The notes beneath the pieces were generated by a model, which worked only from the letters and a program-made list of their open reading frames with translations, searched no databases and was not told the DNA's origin. The translations under genes and the position numbers were made by a program. Positions 12,669-22,541 of a stretch of DNA of 64,000 bases are shown one piece after another. The stretch lies in assembly GCA_037974665.1 (NCBI GenBank), contig CM075764.1:115320325-115384324 (forward strand), written 5' to 3'. The number at the start of each line of letters is the position of its first letter. Positions within the stretch are counted from its first letter, which is position 1. The DNA comes from Ehretia macrophylla (taxonomy: Eukaryota; Streptophyta; Magnoliopsida; Boraginales; Ehretiaceae).

Positions 12669-12683
12669 TAGGTTTGGGGATGT
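12669..12683 (+). promoter_or_regulatory. Polypurine tract next to the Athila 3' LTR
   Basis: TAGGTTTGGGGATGT directly precedes the LTR start. It is the likely plus-strand primer. An almost identical run lies at 11437-11450. Confidence 0.6.
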
Positions 12684-14366
12684 TGATGTGATTGTATTTG
12701 TAGCACTCAAACCATGGTATTTGTACTACATTTGCATCTTAACTCTGGAATATATGTAACACTTTGATACTTTCAATGCAATGTAAGAAAATACTGAAAA
12801 GTGAAGAATCAGGCCCAAAATGATCCAAATTGCAAGTCAAGAAGTAAGAATGGGAAAGCATGAGAAGCGGTTGAAGAATGAAGCTCATAGAAAAGAAACT
12901 TGGCTGAAACTAGCACGAAACCGGACTCGGAACATTGACCCAGATGATCTCAAATAGTGACCCATGTCCGTTTTTGGCAAATCATATCCGTTTTTCGGGT
13001 AGAAACAACATTCTGAGCACAACGCAGGACTTTAGTCCTGCACGCGGCGTGATTTTAGCCAAATTCTATCATTTTGAGGGTCAAAATAGTGAAAAACGCC
13101 CAAAAATGCTGCAACAACAATCTGGTCAAAGTCAACAAATGAAAAAAGTCAACTATTTCAGAATTTTGTCTATAAATAGAGCTTCAACCCTTTGAGAATT
13201 CTTGAGTTAATTTTGGAGTATTATCAATATTTTTGATATAATTCCGAGTTAATTCTATTTAGTTTTAAATTTTAGTTTTAGTTAATTAAGTAGTAGTAGA
13301 ATACGGGAGAAGTCTCGCCTAGGTAGCTTTTATTCGGAGAAATTTTGTCCGAATAACTACTTTTAGGGGGAAGTCCAACCCAAGTAGTTATTATCCGGGG
13401 GAGGTTCTGCCCGAATAACTTTTAATAGGAAATCTTTTATTCGGGGGAAACTCATCCCTAATAGTTCTTATTCGGGAGAAACTAGCTCTGCCCAAATAGC
13501 TATTTTGTGTTGGACCTCTGCTCAAATTTCGGGAATCAGAAATACGCGTTCGTCAATATGGGGGAGCCTTTCTTGACTCTCTTTTATTTACATAACTTGT
13601 ATTCATTTATGTCTGAGTAGATTGATATCTAGGGGTCGATATTGTAAATGATAGTATTTTAATATATGATCTCGGATATAGTTTATTCAATTCATATTGC
13701 AATGTATGACTTGTTTTAATTCAGTATTTCATACGTAATGCTTTTAAGTAGACGTTATGATTACTTTACTTTCGCTTCATAAATATTATACTTGTAGTTA
13801 ATATTATGAATGCGTTACTTTAGTGCCATATAATTGTTTTAATCATGAGTCTATCGGTTGTACCATAGACTTCATGAAACTATAGGTTATACCATAGTTT
13901 CATCTGTAAGGTTAATTCCTTAGTTTAGTTTGTCTTGTTGTACTTGGTTAAAATAAGCTAAGTAGATTAACTAGGTCTATAGCTTTTAGCTTAGCCGGGT
14001 GTATGCTTGTAGCTTAAGCCCTTGCAGAATTAGATAAACTAGATATCGAACCTATATTAATGGACTTATTTACATGTTCAAACCCCTAGATCACTACCTC
14101 TTGTATTCCACTAATACTTAATATAACTTAGATAATTTAGTTAGTTTAATTTAGTTTACATTTCTCGCACGTTACTCAAACCTACCTTGCGATTTGTCAC
14201 TTAAGCGCTTTAACACTTTCACACTACTTCACTAACTTAAACTAGCAAGCTTCCCTGTGGTACGATTCCGCATTCAGAGCACACTACACTACAAAGATCC
14301 GTGCACTTGCGGGTATTTTAACTTGGTTATTTTGCGCACATTTTAATGCACAACCCGATCGCATCA
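12684..14366 (+). repeat. 3' LTR of the Athila element
   Basis: A 1683-bp LTR from TGATGTGA to GATCGCATCA, with a TATA box at 13170-13179 and the same imperfect tandem block as the 5' LTR (about 13305-13510). It is complete, unlike the 5' copy. Confidence 0.92.
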
Positions 14367-14371
14367 ACATT
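14367..14371. repeat. Target-site duplication ACATT, right side of the Athila element
   Basis: Matches 1412-1416. EPRV sequence resumes at once with the protease tail. Confidence 0.9.
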
Positions 14372-15515
14372 CTCTTAGGAATGGATTTCCTCACCTTACT
14401 TGCTCCATTCTCATTTCAGACAGATGGTTTCCAATTCCTACACAATCAGTATACCCCTTGGGTATCCTTACAGGAATTTCCCTTACAAGTTTCAGCCATT
14501 CAAGATGATGAATTTGCCGAAGAAAGAAACATCATCCTTTCATATTGTGGTGATCTTCTAAATAAGTTTTGGAAAAGAGAGAAACACTTCGTCTTTCTAC
14601 CTTACAGAGAAAATTGGCAGATGCCACACCAAACCGCTTCTCATCCAGGAATGCCAAAAGATGAAGATCTTTGTCAAGCTGAAATTCAAACACTCCTTGT
14701 GCAAGGTCTCATTCGACCATCCAGATCTCATGGGCAAGTCATGCATTTTATGTCAACAAAATATCTGAACAAGTCTGAGGAAAGAAAAGATTGGTGATTA
14801 TTGAGGAATTCATTGAGATCAAACTCAGACGAATTATTGATCTATTATCGTCTATCTATTATGTTCGCAATGTTGTTCGTTATAATCCCCAGCATGAAGA
14901 ACCATGGGATACAATTCTTGATTTCAATAATTATGACTTTTCAAAGATGTAATTCTTGTATCTCTGGTATTGGCTTAATTATTATCCTATGGCAGTTCTT
15001 TTTGTTCCAAACTCATCCAGAGACGTGTTCGTGTGTTCCCAGAATCCCGCTTCATCAAGCTATTCTCATAGGTGTTTCAGTCATTTGACCCTCCAATACT
15101 CATCACCGGTCAAGTTATATAGCACCAGCAGGTTTTCATCATTCGCCTCACAAATGTTTGGAATTGTGTCATTCCGCCAACCATCATTCCAATCAACCAT
15201 TTCCACCTCCGACAAGAGCCTTGGGAATATTTTATTTCTTGGGAACAATGCCTTACCATCAAAAGAGCTACTGCTAGAGCCCATAGTCGAGATGTTTCTG
15301 ATCCTCGAGAATTTTGGCACGTCTACTTTCCTGATAGCCCCACTTTTCATGAGCATCTTTTCACCTTCTAGAATTTTTCTCAAGAAGATGGCTATTCCAC
15401 TACAGACCTTGGGTCTGACTACGACCCGTGGGGGAGAGATCTTAGCCAAAATAGTCAGGAGTGGGATGATATCGATCTCAATAATGACAGATGGTGACTT
15501 ATTGCAAACAGGAAT
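14372..15515 (+). pseudogene. EPRV copy A, protease end and RT start fused to the C-terminal extension (RT core and RNase H deleted)
   Basis: Continues copy A after the Athila insertion. Open to 14797: protease end (MDFLTLLAPFSF) and the N-terminal part of RT. A base lost in the PSRSPWASH segment (about 14727) shifts the frame. At about 14796 the RT block that reads RLVIDYRQ in other copies jumps to the EEFIEIKLRRI segment, which lies after RNase H elsewhere. About 2 kb is therefore missing, including the catalytic YIDD and all of RNase H. The remainder, to about 15505, is the unrecognised C-terminal extension, broken by stops and frame changes. The copy ends at an inverted junction with minus-strand sequence near 15515. 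Confidence 0.85.
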
Positions 15516-15546
15516 AGTCAAGAATCTTCACCATTCTTGACAAGGA
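15511..15546. repeat. Inverted junction between copy A (+) and copy B (-)
   Basis: Plus-strand EPRV 3' end (...GCAAACAGGA) meets minus-strand control-region sequence (...CTTGACAAGGACTAAAG). The point of change holds a perfect 9-bp inverted repeat, GTCAAGAAT / ATTCTTGAC, with a 7-base spacer. Confidence 0.75.
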
Positions 15547-15824
15547 CTAAAGCAGCTTCCTTTAATAAAGGAAAAGCTGACATGACATAAAGAGATTCCT
15601 AATAATTCACAATAAGACAATTCTGACGCGACTAAAGCGGTTTCCTTTAATAAAGGAATTCTCACTTATTACAAACAGACAAACGAGACATGACTTTAAA
15701 GGGAATTTGAAGTGGCAAAAGATTCATGTCATATCCTATTATTACAACATGACAAACCTATTACATGATACGAAGCTTTGTCATGGGGTTCACCCGGGAT
15801 TCTTTAAATCCTATCTGTAATGAG
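15547..15824 (-). promoter_or_regulatory. Truncated EPRV control region downstream of copy B
   Basis: Holds both palindromes (TTCCTTTAATAAAGGAA at 15557-15573 and 15642-15658) and a TGACG motif (15624-15628). The inversion has removed the TATA box, leader and primer site that should follow. It also forms the spacer between the inverted C-terminal extensions of A and B. Confidence 0.75.
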
Positions 15825-16740
15825 TTACCATATGTCATTATTGAGATCAATATCATCCCACCACTCTTGACTATTTTGGCTAAGATCTCCCCTCCATGGG
15901 TCATAGTTAGACCCAAGGTTTGTAGTGGAATAGCCATCTTCTTGAGAAAAACTCTGGGTGGGGAGAAGATGCTCATGAAAAGTGGGGCTATCAGGAAAGC
16001 GGCCGTGCTAAAATTCTCGAGGATCAGAAACATCTAGACCATGGGCTCTAGTAGTAGCTCTTTTGACGGTAAGGCATTGTGCCCAAGAAATAAAATATTT
16101 CCAATGCTTTTGTCGGAGGTGGAAATGGTTGATTGGAATGATGGTTGGCAGAATGGCACGATTCCAAACATCTATGAGGAGAATGATGAAAACCAGTTTG
16201 TGCTGAATAATTTGACCGATGATGAGTATTGGAGGATCAAATGACTGGAACACCTATGAGAATAGCTTGATAAAGCGGGATTGCGGGAACACAGGAACAT
16301 GTCTCTAAATGAGTTCTGGATCAAGAAGAACTGCCATAGGATAATAATTATGCCAATACCAAAGATACAAGAATTATATCTTTGAAAAGTCATTATTATT
16401 GAAATCAAGAATTGTATCCCATGGTTCTTCATGCTGGGGATTATCACGAACAACGTTGTGAACATAATAGACAGAGGATAATAGATCAATTATTCTTCTA
16501 AGCTTGATCTCAACGAATTCCACAAAGAAATCAGTGATCTGGCAGCGTGAGAACGCTCGTAGGATTTTGAGTTGAAGCTTCTCAGGAAGGGCTGTGAGAA
16601 ATTGTGCTTGTTGGTCTAGACTCAACTCATAAAATATCTGAGACTGGCCATCAGTGGGATCTGGATTTGAGCTGGAACTTCCTAGAATAAGACCTGGAAC
16701 AAAGGAAGATGGGAGTGTGCGACCATTTGGATTTACCATA
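15825..16740 (-). pseudogene. EPRV copy B, unrecognised C-terminal extension of the polyprotein
   Basis: Lies after RNase H (TPPSEKAVCM at about 16730) and ends at TAA (15825-15827) after a WDDIDLNND segment. It is about 300 residues in comparable copies. It contains the aromatic YLWYWLNYYPMAVL-type stretch, a FISW.QCLTVKRAT block, DPREFW, and an acidic, aromatic tail. I do not recognise the fold. It is too conserved between copies A, B, E, G, H and I to be random, and its place suggests a cleavage product of the polyprotein. Here it is spread over three frames, so it is not functional. Confidence 0.75.
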
Positions 16741-18560
16741 CATACAGCTTTCTCGGATGGTGGTGTGCGAGAGAAAAAATCAGCAAGGATATTCTCTTTA
16801 CCTGGGATGTCTCGCATTGTCCAATTGAATTGGGAAATCCATTCTGTCTATCGGATGAGTTGTGGATCTGGAATATCATTCTGCTTTCTTTTGAGAACAC
16901 CATGAAATCCTTTAAAATCTGTTTCAATAATAAAAGGATTCTGAGCAAGATAAAACTTGAATTTTTTGATTCTCTGAATAACTGCAACTTCTCTTTTGAA
17001 AGAGGGATACTTGCGTTGTGCTGGCGTAAAAGATCCTGATTTGTAGCCACAGACTTGTCTATGTCCATTGTCTTCTTCAATGAGGGCTGCTGCCCCAAAA
17101 TTAAGGGAAGCATCAGTCTGCAAGATGAGTTGTCTTGGCCCTGGGATCTTGAGAGAAGGAAGTGCCTGGCATAGTTCTTTTAGCTTCTGAACTGCAACTA
17201 TGGCTTCTGGAGACAAATTTCCAATGTTGGATTTTCGGAGGTACTTGAAAATCTGGCTGGTATAATTGGCCAATGATGGAACATGCGATGAGGCATAATT
17301 GACCAATCCAAAGAACTGCTGGATCTGAGTAACAGTTCTGAGCTCATCAGGAAAGTCGAGGACTTTCTTTGATATGTGGTCCTTTAAAAAAATGTGTCAT
17401 TCTCTTATCTGCAAACCAAGAAAATCAATAGTATTTAGACCAATTTTCATCTTGGATTCAGCTAGAACTAATCCATGTTGGTAGGTTAGTTCCTGGAATT
17501 GTCGAAGATGCTGGTGATGTTCTTCAGCTGTGTTACTGAATACCAAAACATTATCAATGTAGACAATACAGTGCTGCACAAGGGGTCGGTACACATCATC
17601 CATTATGTGTAGGAACTCGGACGGTGCATTCTTGAGACCGAATGGCATGATGTTCCATTCATAATGTCATTGTGGAACAACAAAAGCAGTTTTGAATCTA
17701 TCAGCTTCAGTAATACCAATTTTCCAAAATCCAGATTTCATATCAAATTTGGAGAAGAATTTGGCTTTGGGTAGCTTCTGAAGGAGTTGTTCCTTTCTTG
17801 GAAGAAGGTATCTGCTATCCTGCAATTGATCATTGAGTTGGCGATAATCTATCACCAATCTTTTTTTTCCTCGGACTTGTTCAGATCTTTTGTTGACATA
17901 AAAGGCATGACTTGCCCACGGAGATCTGGATGGTCGGATGAGACCTAGCTCAAGGAGTGTTTGAATTTTAGCTTGACAAAGATCTTCATCTTTTGGAATT
18001 CTTGGATGAGAAGCGGTTTGGTGTGGCATCTGCCAATTTTCTCTGTAAGGTAGAGAGACGAAGTGCTTCTCTTTTTCCCAAAACTTGTTTGGAAGATCAC
18101 CGCAACATGAAATGAGAAGGTTTATCTTTTCAGCAAATTCATCATCTTGAATGGCTGAAACTTGTAAAGGTAATTCCTGTAAGATTACCCAAGGGATATA
18201 CTGATTGTGTAGGAACAAAAAACCATCTATCTGAAATGAGAATGGAGCAAGTAAGGTGAGGAAATCCATTCCTAGGAGAATGTCTTCACAGGGTTGATCA
18301 TACTAGTAAAAGTTGTGTCGTACTGAGACATCTGGGGATAAGTGTATAGGTATAGTCATGGAATATGCTTCACATGCAAATCCACTACCAAAAGCAGAGG
18401 TAAAGGTTGCTCTGGAGGAAATCCAAAATTCAGGAGGAAGACACTTAGATTTCATCTTGGAAATACATGAACCTGTGTCTACAAGTGCAGTAACAGTGAT
18501 AGGAACATATCATGGAGGATTTATGAGAAGTTTTATGTAGGGTTTGTATATCTGGACTGG
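16741..18560 (-). pseudogene. EPRV copy B, aspartic protease, reverse transcriptase and RNase H
   Basis: Order on the minus strand: protease (VDTGS at about 18480, MDFLTLLAPFSF from 18269), RT (RLVIDYRQLN, KFDMKSGFWKIGITEADRFK, MPFGLKNAPSEF), then RNase H (LQTDASLNFGAAAL, about 17120, and ETDFKGFHG). Longest open pieces are 18269-17667 (200 codons), 17648-17397 and 17306-16848. The catalytic Y-I-D-D reads YIDN here (about 17556), a change that would abolish RT activity. A TGA replaces Gly just before the MPFGLK block, and there is a stop in the protease near 18305. The family call is Caulimoviridae, from the RT motifs together with the movement protein upstream. Confidence 0.9.
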
Positions 18561-20130
18561 GGTAAAAGTAGCTTGGGAAGTGGAGATGATTGGTTGTTCA
18601 GTGGTTTGCTGTATTTTGGCTATGGAGAGGTTTGGTTCAGAATCAGAGGATACAGATTCTGAGGTGAGATCTGAGGATGAGGCTGTATCGAGGTTAAGGA
18701 CGGCTTGATCTGGTTTAGAAGTCCTTGTGTATAGCTGGTCATCAAAGTTTTGAGTTGAAATGAACTGAACAAGCTTGGCTGGTAGCTTCTTGGACTTCTT
18801 GAGGTAACAATCCTTTGCAAAATGTCGTTTCTTTCCACAAAGAAAACACTTAGTGGAAGAAGAGGGTTTTGATATTTTCTTCACAAATTTGAATTTCTTG
18901 AAAGGTTTTCTAGACTTGTGAAACCTTTTTTGATGTTTGTGTTGCTTGTATTTGTGACACGAACATGGAGAATAGCTGTAAGTGTGACAACCTAACTTTT
19001 GGAAATCTTTTATGCAAAAGGTATTCATTATTTTCTGCTCGTTGCTCTTGAGGAGCTTGCCAAGTCGCTTGGACTCGCACTGATCTTGAATGAGCTTTCT
19101 GGCCATATGGTACAAGTGAGCAAGACTCACCTGTCTTAGATCTGCAATATTGGCTCGTTTGAACTCTGTTTTGAGCAATTCAGGAAGAGGTTGTGGCATG
19201 TTAAAGATGAACGCCTTCTTGATGGTTTATGTATTTTTCCCAAATATAAAATACAGAGCTTCTTGTCTGAGATAGTAATCTCCAAGTTTTGCAACATCAC
19301 AGCATTTGTTGAGTAAGAACTCATTTTCTGCCTTTTCAATCTTTTAGGCTGTTTGTCCTATGAAAATGGTTCGTAGACATCTTAAGAATATTTGAATAGG
19401 ATCTGCATTTGTCAGGATGATCTGTCTTTCTTCTTCTGACTGTATTCTTGTCCACCAACAACAAGAATTTGAGTCTATCATAAGGAGGAATGACATTAAT
19501 GTTCCAGAATTGCTTGTGATCTGGAGCATATGGGATGGAAACTTTTCCTTCAATGTTTTCTTGTTTCAAAGGTTGCTGTTGTGGAACCTATAGGACTTGT
19601 GCTTGTGGCGGCTGTTGGTTACGATGTTCACCAGCTTGGGAAGTTTTTCCTTGGTCACTGGTTGTTTCTAAATCATTAGGATTTGTTTGTACATGGTTAT
19701 GTGTACGTGTTCTTTTGGTGTCCGTGTAGAACGGAGTCACAGGAGTTTGCATAAGAACTGGTCCTTTGTATGGTGGATTCGTCTAAGAGAATGAATCCTT
19801 TTCAAATGGATCAAAGGAATCAAATGACGAAATAACAGAAGAAATTTCACTTGGACCTTCTTTCTCGTCTTCATCACCCCACCCAGTTGGGATAATTTTC
19901 TCTTTGGAGAGATAATGTGGAGGTGGTGTGAGATCAACCCAATAGGCTTTTTCGCAATTGCCACTTGGTATTCAGACTGCATGATCTGGCTTTGGATTAT
20001 GCTTCCAAGGATAAGAGGACTGCTTCTTTGGCTTAGCTGGCTGTTTGAGCTTTTTCAGCGAGTCATTCTTTTTTTTCTTTTGAACTCGTCTGAATCAAGA
20101 TGATGCTTCTCGGAAAAAGATTTCTGCATG
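18561..20130 (-). pseudogene. EPRV copy B, capsid region with zinc knuckle
   Basis: Contains a Pro/Gln-rich N-terminal part, a conserved core (ILTNADPIQIFLRCLR; FNMPQPLPELL) and a basic stretch followed by the knuckle CFLCGKKRHFAKDC (about 18850-18810). An acidic Ser-rich tail follows. The largest open piece is 19199-18510. A TAA (19227-19229) interrupts the core at the same codon as in copies E and G. Relative to E, about 115 bp are missing near 19457 and about 100 bp near 20158. The protein would package viral nucleic acid. The capsid label is inferred from position and the knuckle. Confidence 0.78.
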
Positions 20131-21463
20131 TTGATCATGTTGACGCTATTCCAAGAACGAACTCATCATTATACTGGTCATAACAACCTTGTCTGAGATG
20201 ATCATGGGCTTGTTTTGTCCATGTAACATGTTCCTTGAGATCTGACCATATCTTTTGAATGGCAGCATTCTGAGCTTTTACATTCATGTTGCTCCAATTG
20301 ATTACTGACTCAATTTGTCCGACATCTTGTGGTCTGGTTTTGGTTACTTGACATTTACCAACATATGCGTTTTCAGCTTCTCCTGTACAATAGATGTCTT
20401 CAAGAAAATTAACAAAACATACATATCTAGAGGACCTAGATCTGGTAGCAAAGGGTTTTCTGACACAGTGTGAACAGGACTGAGGATGTCCAGCAAGTTG
20501 GCATTTTTCACATGGTTCAGTAGGTTGGGATTGTGTTGGAAATGATATGGAGACACGACCTGGTTCTAGAGGATGTCTAGAGATTCTTGGTGAATCATGG
20601 ATGATTGGTCGGTTACATCTTCTTTCATAATCATTTTTCCAACGAGGAGGGAAAGCAAGTTCATGTTTGGTGTAGATCTTTGGTTGGGTAACATTACTGT
20701 CACCTAACACGTGGACTCGAGGCTTACAGTTGTGGTCCATGGAAAAGAGTTGGATTTGGACTTTATAGGTCATGGAATGATGGAGTGCAACGACAGTTTC
20801 ATTTGGGTTCATATCAGCTCCATAAAGTTGGATAAGGACCTGTATGGTTTGAGAAAGGGTAGGACGGGAAAGATCAAGAGTGAAGTTTGGTTCAACCTAG
20901 ATGAGAACATGGCCATTGTGAAGGCCATCTTCAATGGCAAAAATGAGTGCATCATCAAACTTGCCCCACCTAGTATCTAGTAAAGAGACTAGACATGTAA
21001 CATTCTTTCCGACAAAGAAACTAGGCTATAAGGCTAGACGAATGGATCCAAGGTATAATCCTTTGTAACCTTTCTGTCTATATCTACGGAGATCAGGTTC
21101 AGAAAGTTTGGGAAGATAGGTTTCTGAGCGGGAAGAGGATACGGATTGTACAGAGACTATGGAGGATTTGTACACAGCTGTAAGGGCTGCTGGCTTGATA
21201 GGTAATAGAGATTTGAACTTTTGTGTGAGTTGGGAAGTTTGGTAATATGAGTATGGGTTTAACGGAGAGAGTTTGAAGAGTTCTCTTGGTTTGATAGATG
21301 GAGGTGTTTGGGTTATGTCTACCTCATAATGAGATGCGGAAGGATCAAAGGAAGTGACTTCAGAGTTGTTAGCAACAACTTCTTGTTCTGGCAGGGGAAG
21401 ATCAGCCATGATGGATACACTGATCACGACTGGACTTACTGCGGGACTTACGATACCTTTCAT
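20131..21463 (-). pseudogene. EPRV copy B, movement protein and Cys/His cluster
   Basis: Starts at ATG 21463, right after the leader, with MKGIVSPAVSPVV. The first piece is open to 21026 and the second from 20812 to 20135. The block with GYKGLYLGSIRLAL, LVSLLDTRW and a later HNGHVLI.VEPNF segment matches the 30K-superfamily movement protein pattern (GAI...DxR...P) of Caulimoviridae, which moves virus through plasmodesmata. Downstream is CEKCQLAGHPQSCSHC, a C-x2-C-x4-H-x3-C-x2-C cluster of unknown role. TAG codons near 21018 and in the VLI.VEPNF segment separate the pieces. Confidence 0.83.
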
Positions 21464-21569
21464 TCACTCTTTAACGGCTATTGCCTTGTTGCCAAAGACT
21501 CTAGTGTTTAACACACAAGTATAGTTTAAGACCTTCAATACCAGAATAGGGAAGTGCTACAGTTAACTA

Positions 21570-21582
21570 GGCTCTGAGACCA
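21570..21582 (-). promoter_or_regulatory. EPRV primer binding site upstream of copy B
   Basis: Minus strand TGGTCTCAGAGCC. It differs at one base from the usual tRNA-Met site of Caulimoviridae (TGGTATCAGAGC). Confidence 0.8.
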
Positions 21583-21621
21583 CTAAGGGGAAGGGAATGA
21601 GCGGGAGACGGAGGAAGACAT
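21583..21621 (-). CDS. 12-codon upstream ORF abutting the primer site (copy B)
   Basis: Reads MSSSVSRSFPSP and stops with TAG immediately before the primer site. Length, frame and stop position are shared with C, G, H and I, and D is one codon shorter. A short leader ORF is a known ingredient of ribosome shunting in this family. That role is inferred here. Confidence 0.5.
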   Translation of the reverse strand: MSSSVSRSFPSP

Positions 21622-21965
21622 GGCTAAAGGCTTTAGTTTGAGATAGAGAAGTAGAGGATGTGTTTTAATCCCAATCTAACTCTGCCCCTTTAGTCAAGGA
21701 TTCTTCATTATTTATAGGGAAACTATTACAAAGCCTAATAATACAAGCAGAATCTTGTTCCTGACAAGGACTAAAGCAGCTCCCTTTAATAAAGGAAAAA
21801 TTGACATGACATAAAGATATTCCTAATAATTTACAATAAGACAATCCTGACGCGATTAAAGCGGTTTCCTTTAATAAAGGAAATCTCACTTATTACAAAC
21901 AGACAAACGAGACATGACTTTAAAGGGAATCTGAAGTGACAAAAGATTCCTGTAATATCCTATTA

Positions 21966-22541
21966 TTACAACATGACAAACCTATTTACATGACACGAAG
22001 CTTCGTCATGGGGTCCACTCGGGATTCCTGGAATCCTGTTATGCCACCTGGTATCTAAGAAAAAGACTAGACATGAAACATTCTTTCCGGCAAGGAAACT
22101 AGGCTGTAAGGCAAGATGAATGGCTCCAAGGTGTAAACCTTTGTAACCTTTCTGTCTATATCTACGTTGATTAGGTTCAGAATGTATGGGAAGATAGATT
22201 TCTGAGCGGGAAGAGGATACGGATTGTACAGAGACTGTAGAGGATTTGTACACGGCTGTAAAGGCTACTGGTTGGATAGATAATAGAGATTTGAACTTTT
22301 GTGTGAGTTGGGAAGTTTGGTAATATGAGTATGGGTTTAACGGAGAGAGTTTGAAGAGTTCTCCTGGTTTGGTAGATGGAGGTATTTGGGTTATGTCTAC
22401 CTCATAATGAGATGCGAAAGGATCAAAGGAATTGACTTCAGAGTTGTTAGCAATAACTTCTTATTCTGGCAAGGGAAGATCAGCCATGGTGGATACACTG
22501 GTCAGGACTGGACTTACTGCGAGACTTTCGACGCCTTTCAT
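21966..22541 (-). pseudogene. EPRV mini-unit C: truncated movement protein fused to 3' non-coding sequence
   Basis: ATG at 22541 and the movement-protein N-terminal half to the DTRWH motif, then a direct jump to sequence that lies after the polyprotein stop in full copies (RIPGIPSGPHDEAS...). Everything from mid movement protein to RNase H and beyond (about 5.3 kb) is missing. A TAA replaces Gln in the PEQE segment (about 22465). The junction is the same as in mini-unit D. No protein larger than a movement-protein fragment could be made. Confidence 0.82.

Larger units (their letters stand above)
10928..12683 (+). other. Athila 3' non-coding region
   Basis: About 1.75 kb between the integrase end and the 3' LTR. 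Related elements can carry an env-like ORF here, but I find no long ORF or signal-peptide-like start. It holds an A-rich tract (about 11899-11982), two copies of an 18-base hairpin motif and two polypurine-like segments. Confidence 0.75.
1417..14366 (+). mobile_element. Athila-clade Ty3/gypsy LTR retrotransposon, degenerate, inserted in EPRV copy A
   Basis: A 12.95-kb element bounded by TGATGTGA and GATCGCATCA and flanked by the 5-bp duplication ACATT. It holds a truncated 5' LTR (1417-2424), a solo LTR of another family (2809-5393), gag-protease-RT-RNase H-integrase remnants (5394-10927), a long 3' non-coding stretch, a polypurine tract and a complete 3' LTR (12684-14366). The clade call rests on the protein sequence: a DLGSS protease motif, RT motifs MPFGLYNAPATFQRC and FMDDFSVFG, and integrase motifs GIDFMGPFP and [16 protein letters not shown]. 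These are characteristic of plant Athila elements. The primer binding site is lost with the rest of the 5' LTR. Many stops and about 6% LTR divergence (by eye, first 180 bp) indicate an old, inactive copy. Confidence 0.92.
21464..21965 (-). promoter_or_regulatory. EPRV control region driving copy B (promoter and leader)
   Basis: On the minus strand: a palindrome (21866-21882), TGACG (21848-21852), a second palindrome with one substitution (21781-21796), a TATA box (21709-21717), a 12-codon upstream ORF (21621-21583), a primer binding site (21582-21570), then leader to ATG 21463. The arrangement fits a pararetroviral promoter producing a terminally redundant RNA. Promoter activity is inferred. 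Confidence 0.75.

Noticed and set aside
10928-12683. env-like gene of the Athila element
   Set aside because: No ORF above about 70 codons and no hydrophobic or signal-like segment in any frame.
21570-21582. Possible tRNA gene near the CAGAGCC/GGCTCTGA motifs
   Set aside because: Only the 13-base primer-site match is present. There is no cloverleaf, no anticodon arm and no A/B boxes around any of these sites.
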